Shown: piece by piece, positions 35,386 through 47,900 of the stretch
How the letters are laid out: the number at the start of each line of letters is the position of its first letter
Position numbering within the stretch: position 1 is the stretch's first letter
Assembly (NCBI GenBank): GCA_021527695.1
Contig: JAKFAO010000006.1
Coordinates: 434,001-498,000, forward strand
DNA length: 64,000 bases
Direction: 5' to 3'
Origin: Naematelia aurantialba
Taxonomy: Eukaryota; Basidiomycota; Tremellomycetes; Tremellales; Naemateliaceae
Notes under the pieces: model-generated
Databases searched by the model: none
Told to the model about the DNA's origin: nothing
What the model saw: the letters and a program-made list of their open reading frames with translations, nothing else
Translations under genes and position numbers: made by a program

Positions 35386-36010
35386 GTGACCGCCGCTGCG
35401 TAGTGACCGGCGAATGAAAAAGGCGGGTGGTAGTCTCTGGTAGTCTCGCATGCTATTTTTGCTGTTGTGTACTTGGCATTGGACTAAATGTAGTCATGGA
35501 CGACAGGTAGGCATAGCATCCAATTTGGATTGCATACAAACATTGGGCACTTTCTGGAGTGATGCCGACTGGATATTAGTCCCACTCTGCTAACGCCCTC
35601 TCATCAGTATTCACTCTGGGGCTGCTGCGTGCTCCTGCCAGGAGCAGTACAAATCCAGGACACAAACCTTTTGAAGAGTGGATATTCGTGTTCTTCCGAG
35701 ACATACTTATATGGGTCTAGACCAATGTGGTCTCCATTGTTAGTCACCTCCATTGGTCTAGGATGGAAGACCGGCTTGGAAGACCACTTGAGACGCTTCA
35801 CTGGCAGTTCAGTGGCGAGTAAGGCTACCCCCGGCGCTCGCGACGCCAACAGCTAATCCGCCTATGCTTCAAAGGAGATCAAACAGAAGCGACAACCGCA
35901 CAATGTGCACAGAATCCGTGGTAGGCAGATACGTTAAACCTATACTTCCCTTGCTCTTGATCCATTGCAACTTCACGTCTCCACGTCCGATTTTTGTTGG
36001 CCGAACTCCA
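35386..36010. other. Intergenic region between P1 and P2
   Basis: 625 bp without a supported gene. Several in-frame-looking shadows exist, but none carries a motif. Confidence 0.4.
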
Positions 36011-37879
36011 ATGTCTGTCTTCATCCCGCCATCGTCGTCGGTGACACCCAGGTCTTTCGACCAGCTGGCGGATTATTTGGACTCCGTCTCATCAGGGCTT
36101 CCTCCCAGCACGAGCGAGCTGAGAATAAAAGCGATCCAAGAACTTGTATCCGTATGTAGCCAATGGTCACTCAGAAAACGATCTCCTGCAGTGCTCAATG
36201 CCGTTCTTCAGCAGGCGGCGACTTTGAGGTGGCTGGCGACGGAGGGTGGTAGTAGGAGTCACTCTGAGCCCCTGTTGACAGGTGGCGGGGCTTCTGACGA
36301 GGGCCTGGCGGTGGATACCCGTTCTGCTCTCTTGGAGGCCCAGCAGGAGGTTTTTACTTCACTCGACGGGTTGTGGTTAGGCTGGTATACCCAAAAGCTA
36401 GATGACGTCGCCTCCTGGGGGGAGACACTTGCGACCCTCAGAAACACATTGGACACCCTGTGCCACTGCGTCACACTGGTCAATAGAATACGTCAGAAAA
36501 CGCTGAAGGAGCTTGACGACCAGATCACTCGATTGGACATGGCTGTCCCGGACCAGAAAGCGTCGGCACTTCGGTTATCTAAAGGTTGGTGCCAGGTTGT
36601 CGTAAGCGGCGCCGCCACCTTTCTTGTCACCTCGGAGCTGTATCGCGAGAAGAGAGAAAAGGTAAGGGCCCTTGGCCTCCTCTCGGAAAGTCGCTGGCAG
36701 AGCGGAATGTACTCGATAGCCTACGAGTCGAACGGGCAGGGACAGCTTCTCAGGAAAGCCTCTTCCGAGCCCTTCAAGGAGAGACACGACTTGTTGAATG
36801 CCCTTGGAGCTGACGAGACTTGGTTGTCATCTGAAGACGTGGAAGAGGCGGCCACTCTACTGGCACACGGAGTGGTGTCAGTTGTTGGAAGGATCATACA
36901 GCAGGACTTTGAACGCATCACCACACGAGCCCAGGAGCTACTCTCGTCTCGTCTGAGGAGGACACGAAAGAAGAAAGAGAAGGCTCGCAAGAGAAGGGCC
37001 GGTGGAAGCGAGAGCAACTTGGAGGTGACAGGTCCCACAGATGAGCAACACGATTCTGATCGGTGTGAAGATGTTCAAGCACCAAGTATACAGAGTGAAA
37101 CCGAAGTGGGTACAACTCGGCGGTCCGCGGTTGACACGCTCAAAACCGAGTCGTCGGAGCCTACTATCCCCGAAGAGACATTCGAGTCAACTGCACCGGA
37201 CACCGCAAACCTGCAACTTAGCGAATGCGTGGGAGACACAAACAACGAAGGTCTCATGCAGGCTGCTGACCTGTCAGTGCACGGGACTGACTTCGAGTTG
37301 ACTATCGACATGTCAAAGTCACCCGAGCTGCGCAAGGAAGCGTCTGAACCCAGCCTAAAGATGAGTTTCTTAACAGAGGCACCTGAACCAGCGGGATCCC
37401 AAACGCTTCCATCACATCCGGTGAGCTTGGTCCTTGGAGATAGCAACCAGATTACGGACGCCTTGGAGCCGAATGAGATTGATGTCAACTTTTTTGTTGA
37501 TGAATCGGTGGAACCCGAGGCTCTGTTGGACCCGGAGCCAGGAGCGAGCCGGGTTCAACACGCACCAGAAGGAGCCGAACCCATATTGTCGCATATGCCC
37601 AGTATGGATCTCACGCAGGACGCCACCACTTACAACACACATTTACCGGAGGAGGCGGACACTCAGGATGCTATGAGCTTGGAAGTGGAAACAAGAACTT
37701 CATCCCACATCGCCCGCCACGACACACCGTCGTGGGCCCCTTCTTTGTCCGAAGATGGAGACTGGCTCCACGCGGATTTATGTCAGACAACCCTACCATC
37801 TCTCGAAGAATGGGGACTTCCGCCACCTAGTGATGAAGAGTGGTGGGTTACGTATAAGATAGCCACTGGGGCAGAGTAG
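36011..37879 (+). CDS. P-family protein P2 (unknown function)
   Basis: A single open frame of 622 residues is counted from ATG 36011 (MSVFIPPSSSVTPRSF); the frame is open further upstream to 35864, but this ATG begins the structured part. The first 310 residues are helical, with W-containing helices (LDGLWLGWYTQKLDDVASW). A strong basic patch, RRTRKKKEKARKRRAGG, lies at about 314-331. The rest is a long acidic Ser/Glu/Asp-rich tail with repeated short acidic segments. It ends with a Trp-rich stretch (DGDWLHADL, LEEWGLPPPSDEEWW). No known domain is recognised. The order helical part, basic patch, acidic tail is the same as in P1 and P3-P7. Confidence 0.7.
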   Translation: MSVFIPPSSSVTPRSFDQLADYLDSVSSGLPPSTSELRIKAIQELVSVCSQWSLRKRSPAVLNAVLQQAATLRWLATEGGSRSHSEPLLTGGGASDEGLAVDTRSALLEAQQEVFTSLDGLWLGWYTQKLDDVASWGETLATLRNTLDTLCHCVTLVNRIRQKTLKELDDQITRLDMAVPDQKASALRLSKGWCQVVVSGAATFLVTSELYREKREKVRALGLLSESRWQSGMYSIAYESNGQGQLLRKASSEPFKERHDLLNALGADETWLSSEDVEEAATLLAHGVVSVVGRIIQQDFERITTRAQELLSSRLRRTRKKKEKARKRRAGGSESNLEVTGPTDEQHDSDRCEDVQAPSIQSETEVGTTRRSAVDTLKTESSEPTIPEETFESTAPDTANLQLSECVGDTNNEGLMQAADLSVHGTDFELTIDMSKSPELRKEASEPSLKMSFLTEAPEPAGSQTLPSHPVSLVLGDSNQITDALEPNEIDVNFFVDESVEPEALLDPEPGASRVQHAPEGAEPILSHMPSMDLTQDATTYNTHLPEEADTQDAMSLEVETRTSSHIARHDTPSWAPSLSEDGDWLHADLCQTTLPSLEEWGLPPPSDEEWWVTYKIATGAE

Positions 37880-37994
37880 ACAATACAGACACCCAGCTCG
37901 ACAGAAGTGATGCATCGGACCCCATTCTGCACGCTTGATCCTAAGGACGCTCCACCAGTACTTGGATTTGATTGGAATCAGTCACCATATGTGT

Positions 37995-38660
37995 TGTATT
38001 GAACGAGTGTTGAGAGGGGGTCTCAGTGCTACTGGACTACCGAGCCCCTCGGTCGTCGAGATCGGCAAAAAACCGTGTCCAAAAAAGAGCGGAGCGAACC
38101 TTGCTGGCCGAGACCAGCATCTCAGAGTCGTAGACGAAAACTCCCAAGCTCTGAACGAGGTATTCGCCCTTGGCGACAATGCCATGCCTCAGGAAGGCCG
38201 TCTATCTGCCACACCCCAGGACAAGACAATGTCAACACACTATAATTCCTGCTGACGAACGTAGATGCGTCACAAATGGCCAAGAACCTCTCCAAGAAGC
38301 TCAGCGCCCTCGGAAGAGACATCGAGCTCGACAAGATGGAAGCCGTTACATGGAGCAATCGGGGCAGCAAGGTGTCCGTTGGACAACATCGCGTGTGCCC
38401 AGCACCTCTGCTGAGCCTATATGAAGCTAATTGATTGGAAGGCCGTCAATCGATCGCAGGAGAGCATCCAGGGACCGAAATCCAGACTCGCAGGATACTG
38501 GACACCGGGAATGTACAGTAGAGTCACTTCTTAGGCTGACGGCACTATACAGTAGGATTTCAGCCTGGATCCCCATGGCGGTCATACTGCTGTACATGCG
38601 CTCGCGATGGAATGGCGGAACAAGATCCTCGTGTCGGTGTATTGGCCTTGGCATGGTTCT
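37995..38660 (+). pseudogene. Decayed fragment of a type-II (alternative) NADH dehydrogenase-like gene
   Basis: Fragments in more than one frame line up in the order expected for the C-terminal half of an NDE/NDI-type FAD oxidoreductase: LSATGLPSPSVVEIGKK (compare the W-TG-AP- motif before the FAD tail), then DQHLRVVDENSQALNEVFAL and GDNA (the FAD-binding ALGD element), then ASQMAKNLSKKLSALG, then WSNRGSKVSVGQ, then EWRNKILVSVYW near 38607-38645. The N-terminal NADH-binding half is absent. Changes of frame and a stop between blocks mean it cannot make the full product. It is likely a truncated relic. The family call depends on the order of short motifs and would need a search to confirm. Confidence 0.5.
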
Positions 38661-39350
38661 TCGGTGGCGACATCACTCGCTCTTGACGCTCGGAAGGCAC
38701 TTTGGCGTTTGGAACTCAGCAACTCTTGCACTGATTTGCAGGACTACATCATTTCTGTCGGGATGTTGGAAGCAGGTTATGTCATGTGAAAGTGGCGAAT
38801 ACGCCTCCAGGCGAGGCTCCAATGATCACGCCTGAGATCACTCGTTGTCTTGTTATTTGTCATGGAAGCAGAGCATTGTCCGGTCACTTCGGACCACTAC
38901 ATAGACCTCTGGGTGAAGGTCTCCGCGGCCCCGCGGCCATGCCCAATAGGGTGCGAGACAGGATGCAACGAAGGCCCCAGAATTACCCAATCATTACTGT
39001 ACATGCCTGCAAGTTACGTGGCTCGTACTCTAAAGAGCGCGCGGGGAACAAGCGGCGCCAAACGTCGAACCTAAGAACGCAGAGTTTAAACACAGGGATG
39101 GCAGTAGAAGGCAGCGCGTAGTAGTTCGACTGTGCAGTATGACGTTTGGAAGGGAATTGGAAGCCATCTCTTACTGCGGTACGGGGTATGAAACGACATG
39201 CGATGCCTATGGGCTTCGATGAAGGAAGAGTGTAAGGGCCCTGTGGATGGTCCGACAGAGTGCACCCCCATCGGTTCTTCAGAGCGTTGATTGACTCGAA
39301 CTACCACCTACTTGAATTACTGTACAAGAGAAGCTTAAAAGTTGAACCCC
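38661..39350. other. Intergenic region before P3
   Basis: About 690 bp after the dehydrogenase-like relic. Short frames only, with no motif. Confidence 0.35.
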
Positions 39351-41094
39351 ATGTCAGACACTGCGGAGCATCGAGGCAATCCCTCCGAAGACGAGAGCTC
39401 GATCACTGATTCCGGACAGGACGACGACACGCTACTAGGAAGAGCCTTTGCCACCCTGCGCTGGGCACGGTATATGCGAAATGAGCTGCTTGAATTGACA
39501 GAAGATGATTCAATGGGCTCACTTGGCCATATCACTACTCCCACTACGCATCCCGACAGACAACCTATCGACTCTCCCAACATAGCTGCTTCTAGACCGA
39601 GCTCTTCTGAAAGCCTCAGTGATTGGCTATTTGCGAGGTCCATACACCTGACCATTCCCCATGCTTCAGTGTTGCATGGCATCACAGGGATCATGGCAAC
39701 ATTACGAACTCCAATGACCATAAACGAGTTTGAGAAGACTCGCACCGGCCCTACGGCGGTGCCCATCTTTGCGTCGGAGATGACCCACCTCGGCGAGCTG
39801 TTGGAAGATTTAGAATTCAGCGGAGCGGTCCTTATGAACTCGACAACTGCATTTGCCAAGGAGACTCACAAATCTCTTCCAAAGAGCCGTATTCCGAGCC
39901 GGAAGATGGTCTTCAGACACGGTCTGCAAAAGTGGCTGCTCAGCCTCTGTACTCTGGAGGAGTGTTTGGGTGCGATCGCCCCCAGATTGAGAGGATACTG
40001 TCGAGCGAGCTTGGAAGCGTGTCTCAAACGCAACGAAGGGGACGAGGCTGCTGAAGCAGAAGCGTCCTGTAGTAGAGTCTTCGGCCAACTCGAACAAATT
40101 CTGACTCGCCTTATAACGGAGGCGGCGACCGTCCTGGCAACCATAGGAAAGGCTCGCACCATGAGCATCACCGCTGTGGACCTCGAAGCGAAACTAAACG
40201 GCCTGCGAAGCAGGGTAGAGGATAAATGGTTGCTCCCCGCCTATTCGGCCGCCTTGGAAAATGCTGACCATCCCCTCGGAAATCTGAGCCTAACATTAGA
40301 AGACATCGAGAGCCTGGCGGAAATGGATCACAGCACTGGTGATTATCGTCCTGTACATCAGAGATCAGCTGACACTTCATACAGAGATTCTGAGCAGCTT
40401 TAAGACGGCAGTTGGCGGCATCGCTTCCTGGCCAGCTACTGATCCCAGAACCGCTACAAACCCATCCAAACTGCTGGCCAAGGAGACCCTAGTGCGGGGG
40501 CGTATTCTCGAACTTCTAGGTGATCTACAGTTTGTGGTCTTTGAGGACCAGTTAACAGACATCGAAGGAGAATTAGGAATATGGCAAACGCAGCTTCAGC
40601 GCGAAGAGAACGCATTGCATGGGCAGCGTAATGGGTCAGTCACCTCCGATTCAGAGAGTCGAGCGGCCAAACGAAAAGCGAAGAAGGGTCGCCAGAGAGT
40701 AAAGAAGCAAGCGACAGTCAGTCCTAGTGTCTCAGCAACCACAACAGCAGTCGCGAGTCCGTATGACACTGAAACCATTGACGAGACTGAGGGTAGCCCC
40801 ACATGCTGGTCTGAAAGCCTTCCCACGACTGTGGAGATATCGTCGAAAGACGCGCTGAGAAGTTGCGATGAGGGAGAACAGCCGCTGAAAACCCCTACAC
40901 CCGGAGCATGTCTCCCACTCAATGAGCCCAGACGTAGAATTCGAAGGTGAGTATAGATGTGTACCAGTTGGCTGATTGCCAGCGACTCAACTAGCAGTGC
41001 CCCGGCTAGGGTCCGACATGTGGGTCTTTGGGGAGCTTTTCATCAGTTGGAGAACACAGCTCCCTCGCCAAGGTCATTATCGATGGAAAGGTGA
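39351..41094 (+). CDS. P-family protein P3 (unknown function)
   Basis: Three exons, 39351-40338, 40385-40946 and 40995-41094, sum to 1650 nt (549 residues) in frame. Intron 1 (46 nt, phase 1, donor GTGATT, branch-like GCTGAC, acceptor CATACAG) and intron 2 (48 nt, phase 2, donor GTGAGT, acceptor ACTAG) match positions and phases seen in P5-P7. Exon 1 begins MSDTAEHRGNPSEDES and ends with LENADHPLGNLSLTLED, a form of the family's HPLG motif. Exon 2 has a helical module containing ELGIWQTQLQRE, then a basic patch KRKAKKGRQRVKKQ, then a Ser/Thr/Glu tail. Exon 3 ends in LSMER. The function is unknown. Confidence 0.75.
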
Positions 41095-41828
41095 CATGCT
41101 CGCCTTTTCGGTGGTGGGCAACAAGTGGCAACATATGTAAAACGAGGTGCGCACGGAAGTACTCGAGATGACTGCGCTACTATACTCAAAACGTGTTGGA
41201 CCCATGCCTGTGCTACAATAGTGTCCTATGCATAGATTTCGTCCCGATGGCGAAGAGGCAGGGTCCGGCAGGGCTCTGCAGCTCTGTTACACATGGGTTG
41301 GGCTTAGGAGTCAAGGACGGTCCTATACCACGAGGAGACGTCACAGCGAAGTTTGCTAGGCGTCGAGGCTGTTTCCGTCCTTGGCAACGTCTATAAGAAC
41401 GCCGGTGGCAGAGCAATGTGGGCTCATATATCCCAGCCAGACGGCCGGCACGTCTCTCCTACTCTTATTCTCCAGGGATACCGAAAGAGCGAGTTGCACA
41501 GACCTGCGCGTAAAGGAGCAACAAAAGATGTGCACAGCTCCCGGAATTGGGAGGATAAGACTGCGAACCCATTCATAGAAGCGGGACAACCCGACGTTTG
41601 ATACCTCAATATGAAGCTTTGCAATACAATCACACTGTTCTGACATCAAGAGCATGCCGCTCCTTTGGTGATTGGCAATGCTTCTGTCGGCGTGCAGTAT
41701 GCGGAAGGCGATATATACCCGCATTGTATACAGTCCCTTCCGCCACGACTTTTGTCATTGGATCGCATCTACTGTGCGTTCACCAGACGGCGACTCTTCC
41801 CGCAACATCAGATTCCAGGTCCTCTAAG
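41095..41828. other. Intergenic region between P3 and P4, with a TATA-like site
   Basis: 734 bp. GATATATACC at 41710-41719 lies about 115 bp upstream of the P4 start codon and may be its TATA element. No gene seen. Confidence 0.4.
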
Positions 41829-44143
41829 ATGGTCTCCAAATTCACTGATGAGGCGCTTGGCGCTGCCTTGCAGTCTTCGAGCGTCGTCTACCAAACATGG
41901 AAATACAATCGGGTGTGGGGCAGTCTCGTCCACATGCCGGCAGACGACTACCAGGATCCTGATGATGTGACACATTTTGCAAGAGTGGCATCTCCAGGCC
42001 TTGTGAAAACGATGGCCGAAGGAATTCCCCACTTGACCATCAATCATTGCAGCGCTCTCATGCAGCTGCTGAAGCCCGTATTGAGAAACCCGCGCCAATT
42101 GACCACGCAAGATATTTTGCGGGGAATCAGGGAAGGAGCAAGAGCTTCGTGGAGGAAGAACCAAACAACGCTCCAGTGGGAGTGCCCTCGTTTCGAGTCG
42201 GAAGTCGAGAGTCTCCATCAGTACTTTGGGGACAGGTTCAGCGGCTGTGGAGAGCTGCTCGACGCCACATTGCAAGATGCCGAGGGAGAGTTGCCCACGA
42301 GATATACAAGAGAGACTATCGATACCCTAGCCAAGCTGCATTGGGCATTGAGTGTCGAAACACTTCATCACTTGGTGAGCCGCACTATGATAGAGCTACC
42401 GGGCCTCGTCGATCAGGTTACCAAAACCACATCTGCCAATCCCGAGGGTTCAGAACCGGGTCTCGAGGACACCCTTAAGGCCGCTTTTCGCAAACATATC
42501 AATCTCGGGCTGATGTACGTCAATCTGGTACGGCCAGGATCTTTCGCCACAAAGTCAGATACAACTGTCCGCAGGCTGAACACTTTCGAAGAAACACAAA
42601 ACAATTTGAAGAGCAGGATCAGGCTAATGACCGAGAATCTGACCGACATGGACTATCGAGGCATCACCGCCCAACTAACACTCCTCGCGGCAGTCGGCCA
42701 TCCCCTCGGAACTATTGGGCTGACCATGGGTCGGACTGAGTACATGGCGGATGAGTTTGGACTTTTCGTTTGCAACATTGGCCCTGATATCCGCCTGAAG
42801 CCAACCAAGCCACAACTTATGACGGCAGTGACGAGTATACTCAAAGCTGTGAAGAGCATCGCGGACATGCAAGAGAAGAGAAGTTCAGCCTTACACTTGC
42901 CTGACGACAACAGCGTCCTGAGCCTCGCCCAAGAGGCCATACTCTCCCGTTTTCTCCTGTCAGTCGTCCAGAAGAACAGTAGTCAATTCGACGACGTGAC
43001 GGGACTCGGAATATGGCCCGCATGGAAAAAGAGGCTGGAGAGCTATAGGACGGGAAGCGAACTGTGTCATGACAACCTGTTGCGGCGCCAAAACTTGAAA
43101 GAGACAACGACCGACCAGTCTGAACAGCGCGAATCAGGCTTAGTAGACGAAATTGCCACAACGGGATCCGCATACACAGATACAGTTGTCAAAGAATCCA
43201 CTGCGACACCAAGTAGAAAACAGAAGAAACCCAAGGGTAAGAAGAACAGCAAAACGACACAGCAAACGGGAGGTGTGCGCCCTATCGATGGTAAACGCCA
43301 ACAACAGAAGACGGTTGCGACTCAGCCAGGTAGTTTGAGGCCGGTTCAGAGTAACATTGATGAGCGTGAAAGCAGTACGACAGATGTCCAGCATGGCGGT
43401 GAGTCGCAACTCGAGTCACGCGAGGATCTCTCGGCACTGTCAGCCATGAATGGCCAGGGCGAGTCTGAGCAATGGGCAACACTGCGGCAGGGCGCGCTTT
43501 CTTTGGATCTCCATAATGACACCTTGAGGGAAGTGGAGCCTTTGGATATCAATATGAAGGAAGTGTCGGGAATCAACGGTGAGCAAATGGCGGCTCGGAA
43601 GACATACTCGGAAGGATCCAGAATGACCCCTCCGGGTGATGAGCTACACTTGTATGCGAGGACGGAAGAAGGACCGGACTTTGAGTCCTGCGGGGTACAG
43701 GCGAAGGAAAGCAGCTCGAAATGGCCCCAGGGAGGGGTAGAGGAAAGCGCTTCGGACACAGAAACCATCACGGCTGCAACAGAGGCGCTGGATAATCCTG
43801 AGTCGTGTTTGACGGAGGTCCGGGGAGAGAGGGCAGAAGATTTGCCACCCAGCACACTGAAACCCCCCTCGCTTTCGTCCACAGAGTTGTCATCGGACCG
43901 GTAAGTGAATAGTTTCATTGCTTACACTGTTGATCATGGCTCAGTAGAGTGCTTGAGTACCAGAACGATCAGGACCAGAATGATGAGCTCATTCCCAACT
44001 CTGATTGGCATCCGTCAGCGGTGGAGACCGCTCCTGTGCCATCGTCTTACTCGCGAAGGAGGTCGAACAGCGTGCCCAGCGCTCGTGGCTTACAGACACT
44101 GGCTGACACTTTCAACTCACAAGACTTTCTTCGATACTTGTAG
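41829..44143 (+). CDS. P-family protein P4 (unknown function)
   Basis: Two exons, 41829-43900 and 43945-44143, give 756 residues. The start ATG 41829 reads MVSKFTDEALGAALQ; the frame is open upstream, but a TATA-like site and the change in composition favour this start. The helical part ends with TLLAAVGHPLGTIGLTMG (the family motif) near residue 290-300. A second helical module contains FDDVTGLGIWPAWKKRLESY. A basic patch, SRKQKKPKGKKNSK, lies at about 461-475, followed by a long polar acidic tail. The intron before the last exon is phase 2 (CG donor side, GTAAGT) as in P3 and P5-P7. The phase-1 intron is missing, as if lost. The last exon ends DFLRYL. Confidence 0.75.
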
Positions 44144-44968
44144 CTACGCTGGTAGCAGTCTGAGTGCAAGTTCCATGTGTACTTGTACCGCAGGTTCATA
44201 GTTCATAGCGGTGGCCATCCACTCAATGTCACGGGGGTTACCAGTGCCAACGGCGTACTTGACGGTGAATGGGAAAGAGCCCTGGCGAGAACGAGTCCAT
44301 ATCAGCGATACATGGGATGAAGAGATACAGGCATGGATATCCTGCCTGTGTGGGTGGGACTAACATCACGTCACGAACTTGACCGACCTTGAGCCATTGA
44401 TGCGCTACGGTCCGCGCGACGAACGAGCAATAAGGACCTACAGTGCTACAGATCCCAGGATGCAACCGGGAGTGATGTAGCTGGGCTTTTAGAAGTGACC
44501 GCTAACTGTGCAACCTCATGTCACATACGAAACGGAGACCATAGGACATCAAGCGCTCCCATCCGGATGAGTCTCGTTGGAGGTTTCAATTTCTTTTTGC
44601 CACTCGACGTTGTTGTGGGAACCAGCTCGACTGACCCCCAAATCGTATGATAGCGATGAACGTAGAGCTCCTTTCAGGCTCGACTAATGAAAAGGGGTGC
44701 TATGCGCATTTAGAGCTCCACCATACTCCCCTGAAAGTCTGGACTATGTACGCCTGGCGAGCAGTGTGCAAGCTCGAAGGCTAGGCTGCGTTTGAGCCGT
44801 ACAAAGGTTCCAATTTCCACGGACCTTCGAATCGCTGAGTAACTGCCTTGGGCTTGGGGCTCTGTTGATAGGGGGCTAAAGTGTTTGCACAGCCCTTACC
44901 AACTAGTCGTTGATTATCGCTGCACTTTGAACCCTACGACTGGTTTGTCGACACACTAGTAGCACTTC
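44144..44968. other. Intergenic region between P4 and P5, with a coding-like minus-strand scrap
   Basis: 825 bp. On the minus strand at about 44300-44165 a frame reads GSFPFTVKYAVGTGNP then RDIEWMATAMNYE. It looks like real protein sequence but stands alone, without flanking exons. It may be a gene fragment; the family is not recognised. The rest shows nothing. Confidence 0.35.
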
Positions 44969-47900
44969 ATGTCCACACCAACCTCCGACAAATTTCAAAC
45001 TGATGAGCCGCTTGAAAAGTGGAAAGACACCTTGCAAAGCATGCAACGCTTCCTGGCCGAGGTGGAAAAGCGTGGGGAACTGGTCAGACACATCAGGCAA
45101 CACAATCGCTCACAGCCCGATTCGCAGAGACTTTTGTGGTCCGAGGGTCTCGAAGTCCTCACATTGCATCATGCGGCTATCATTCAGCCCTTTCTTGAGG
45201 TAATGTACCCGGACAACAGGTGGTCCCCTCAGACACTGAACAAGTTGAGGGAGGGGTTCGAACGGTCTAATGAACAACTCTCAAAGTATCAGACCACCCA
45301 GCAGCTGATCGACGGTTTCCGAGAGTCGAGGGAGCCGGAAGTAACGGTTCCCGCAAACTGGACATGGGACGAGCGGTATGACGGGACGAAAGAAGAGATC
45401 GAGTCCTTGGGAGCGGTGTTTCCTCGACACGATGAGAATCACCTTCCCAACGAACTGGCGTACAATGCTGTGATGAAAATGACAACGCAGGAACTAAACA
45501 CACGTGCGGGTACAAGAGACATAGCTTTACTGGTCTGGGTCATGAGTACCGAATATCTGTACGGCTCAATCGCGGAATATAAGGGGTCCTGGCACGAAGC
45601 AAGTGTGAGATATCTGCGAAATTTGGAACGAGCAAGGTCAGGGGACACTCAAGTCCATGACGGCCGCCATGATAACATCAGGCGGCTCGAGTCAGAGCTC
45701 GATGGGGAATCGACGGCCACCCTCAAACTTATGAAAACGGGTTGGGAGTTACGCGAAACGTACGTCCGACGTCTGAAGCCCCGAAGGTATCAGCGTGTCT
45801 CTGGGTCCCGAGGGTCTGCAGAGCTCTATAGCAGGCTTAGAAGCCTCCGGGCGACTACGGTTCAGATGCTGGACCAAAATAAATTGGGGTTGGCGGCTAG
45901 GTTTGCCCTCTTATCCTTCGTCGGTCATCCCCTTGGTCGTCTGGGTCTTACGCAACAGGCGGCGGCCTTTCTGTCGGGCGCGGGTATTGGTAAGCCTCGT
46001 TCGTGTCCATCTACTCACGGCATTCTTTAGGCGCAGAGTTGTTTGCATTTCAACAAACCACGATAATGGCGGCTTGGCAGTCGGAAGTTCAGGCCACCGA
46101 CACTCAAGATATACACGTCCCATCGTTCAAGAGGGAAGGAACGCTGCCAATCCACATTACTGCCTTCTGCGACTTCCTCTCCAAGTGGCCTGAGAAGCAC
46201 CGAGTCCCTTCAGAATCGCAGATACGCCAATATGCAGATGAATGGTTGACACAGGTCCCTTTGGAAACTTGGAAAACAGATCATGCTCAAATGATACTGA
46301 AGCTGCAGCGCGATGGGGTGCTGAAGGCAACAGATGTCACTCCCGGCTATGACCGCCTTGTGAGACAGCTGAGGGCTAGTTCACAAACGGCAAGCGGAAC
46401 ACCTTCACAGTCTCTTGCCAGTACCGCTGAAAAGGCTAGAAGCAAAAAAAAGAAGAGACCGAAGAGGCGCAAACAGCAGGGCTCCGCTGCTAACCTTACG
46501 AAAGATCCTGTCGTTACCATTAAATCTCTCGAAGACGACGCTCGTCCAGAGCCAGACATTCCTGAGGACACCCAAAGAGAAGACAGCGAAGCGGTCAGAA
46601 AATCAGAGGAATGTGAGATTTCCCTTGGAATCAAGATGCCAATTCAGGCCGAAGTTGAAGACATTGAAACAGGTACAGGTTCCGAAGACGTCGGACCTCC
46701 AGGCTTGGGTCTGCCCGAGCCATCTCAATCAGGGAATACCGAAGACACCAAGCAATTATCAGAGACCGAAGCGAATCTGCAGCGCGGCCTCCCTGCGAGC
46801 TCTGAAATGGAGTACGACGGAACAGAAAAGATCCCCTCCAAATCGAGCGTCGTTTTCGGTTCCGAGCCGTCAGAGAAGACGGACGTCGAGATACCTGTGG
46901 GAACTGCTTCCACAGTAATGGCGCTGCCTTGTGCCGACTTTGATAGCGGGGTACCAGAGATCCCGTCAGGGGCCGAAAAGGGCCCGGCAGCGATTTCCAG
47001 TCATGGTGGCCTTCTGAACCCTACGGATGCCAGTCTTGCTGCCCATTCCGTGGCTGATTCAACTGGAAAGACTGATGAGGAGGAAGAGGTGTTCTGTACA
47101 CCGGCTACACATTTTGACGATCTTCCAAGAGACATCGAAGACAACTTTGCAACACCTACCACAAATCCCCCTGACAGCCCTCCAGGTATCCCTGACGTTC
47201 TAGAACTTCCAGAACCGGGTCTCAGCCTGATGGAGAAAGAGGAGGGGTATGAACAGAACTCTTCTACTGAGTGCGACATGAGACCAGAGATACACCAGCC
47301 CTTCCCTGCATTCATGCTTCGGAACCCAACAGAGACCCCCGAAGTTATCCCCGACGACTCAGACACAAGCGGGATTCAAAGCGATCAAAAGTTGGAGTGC
47401 GAGTCTGTCCGGGACAGCGATGACCCCAAGCACTCCAATTTAGCCGGCAGCTTGGATGTGACGGCAGCTCAAGGTGAAATCTCAATGTTCAAACCTGATA
47501 AAGTGAGTGACGGCGAGCATGAGAATGAGCAGGAAATCGCAAGACTCGGAGAGAAGAGAGCACCTACGGGGCTGGTTCGGAGGTGGTCCGGTACTGTCCC
47601 TGTTGCTCCAACCCCGCTGGTCCGCCAACGGTCTGCTGTCGACTCTTGGTACGTCAAGAAGTATCTGGGAACAGAGGACGACGAGTGGAGTCCCGATCCT
47701 CATGGACTCGAGGTAACTGCGATAAATCTGTCCCAGGCAGAAGGCTGGGATACTCTGACAGCCTGGATTCCTTCGGAATCCTCCGTCGAAGTGTCATATG
47801 GGGAGGACCACGGTCCATCCTTCGCACAGCCAAACGGAGAAATTAGGGAGTTGCACGACAGCCGAGGGTCCTCGAGGTGAGCCCGAATTTTGGCGCAGTC

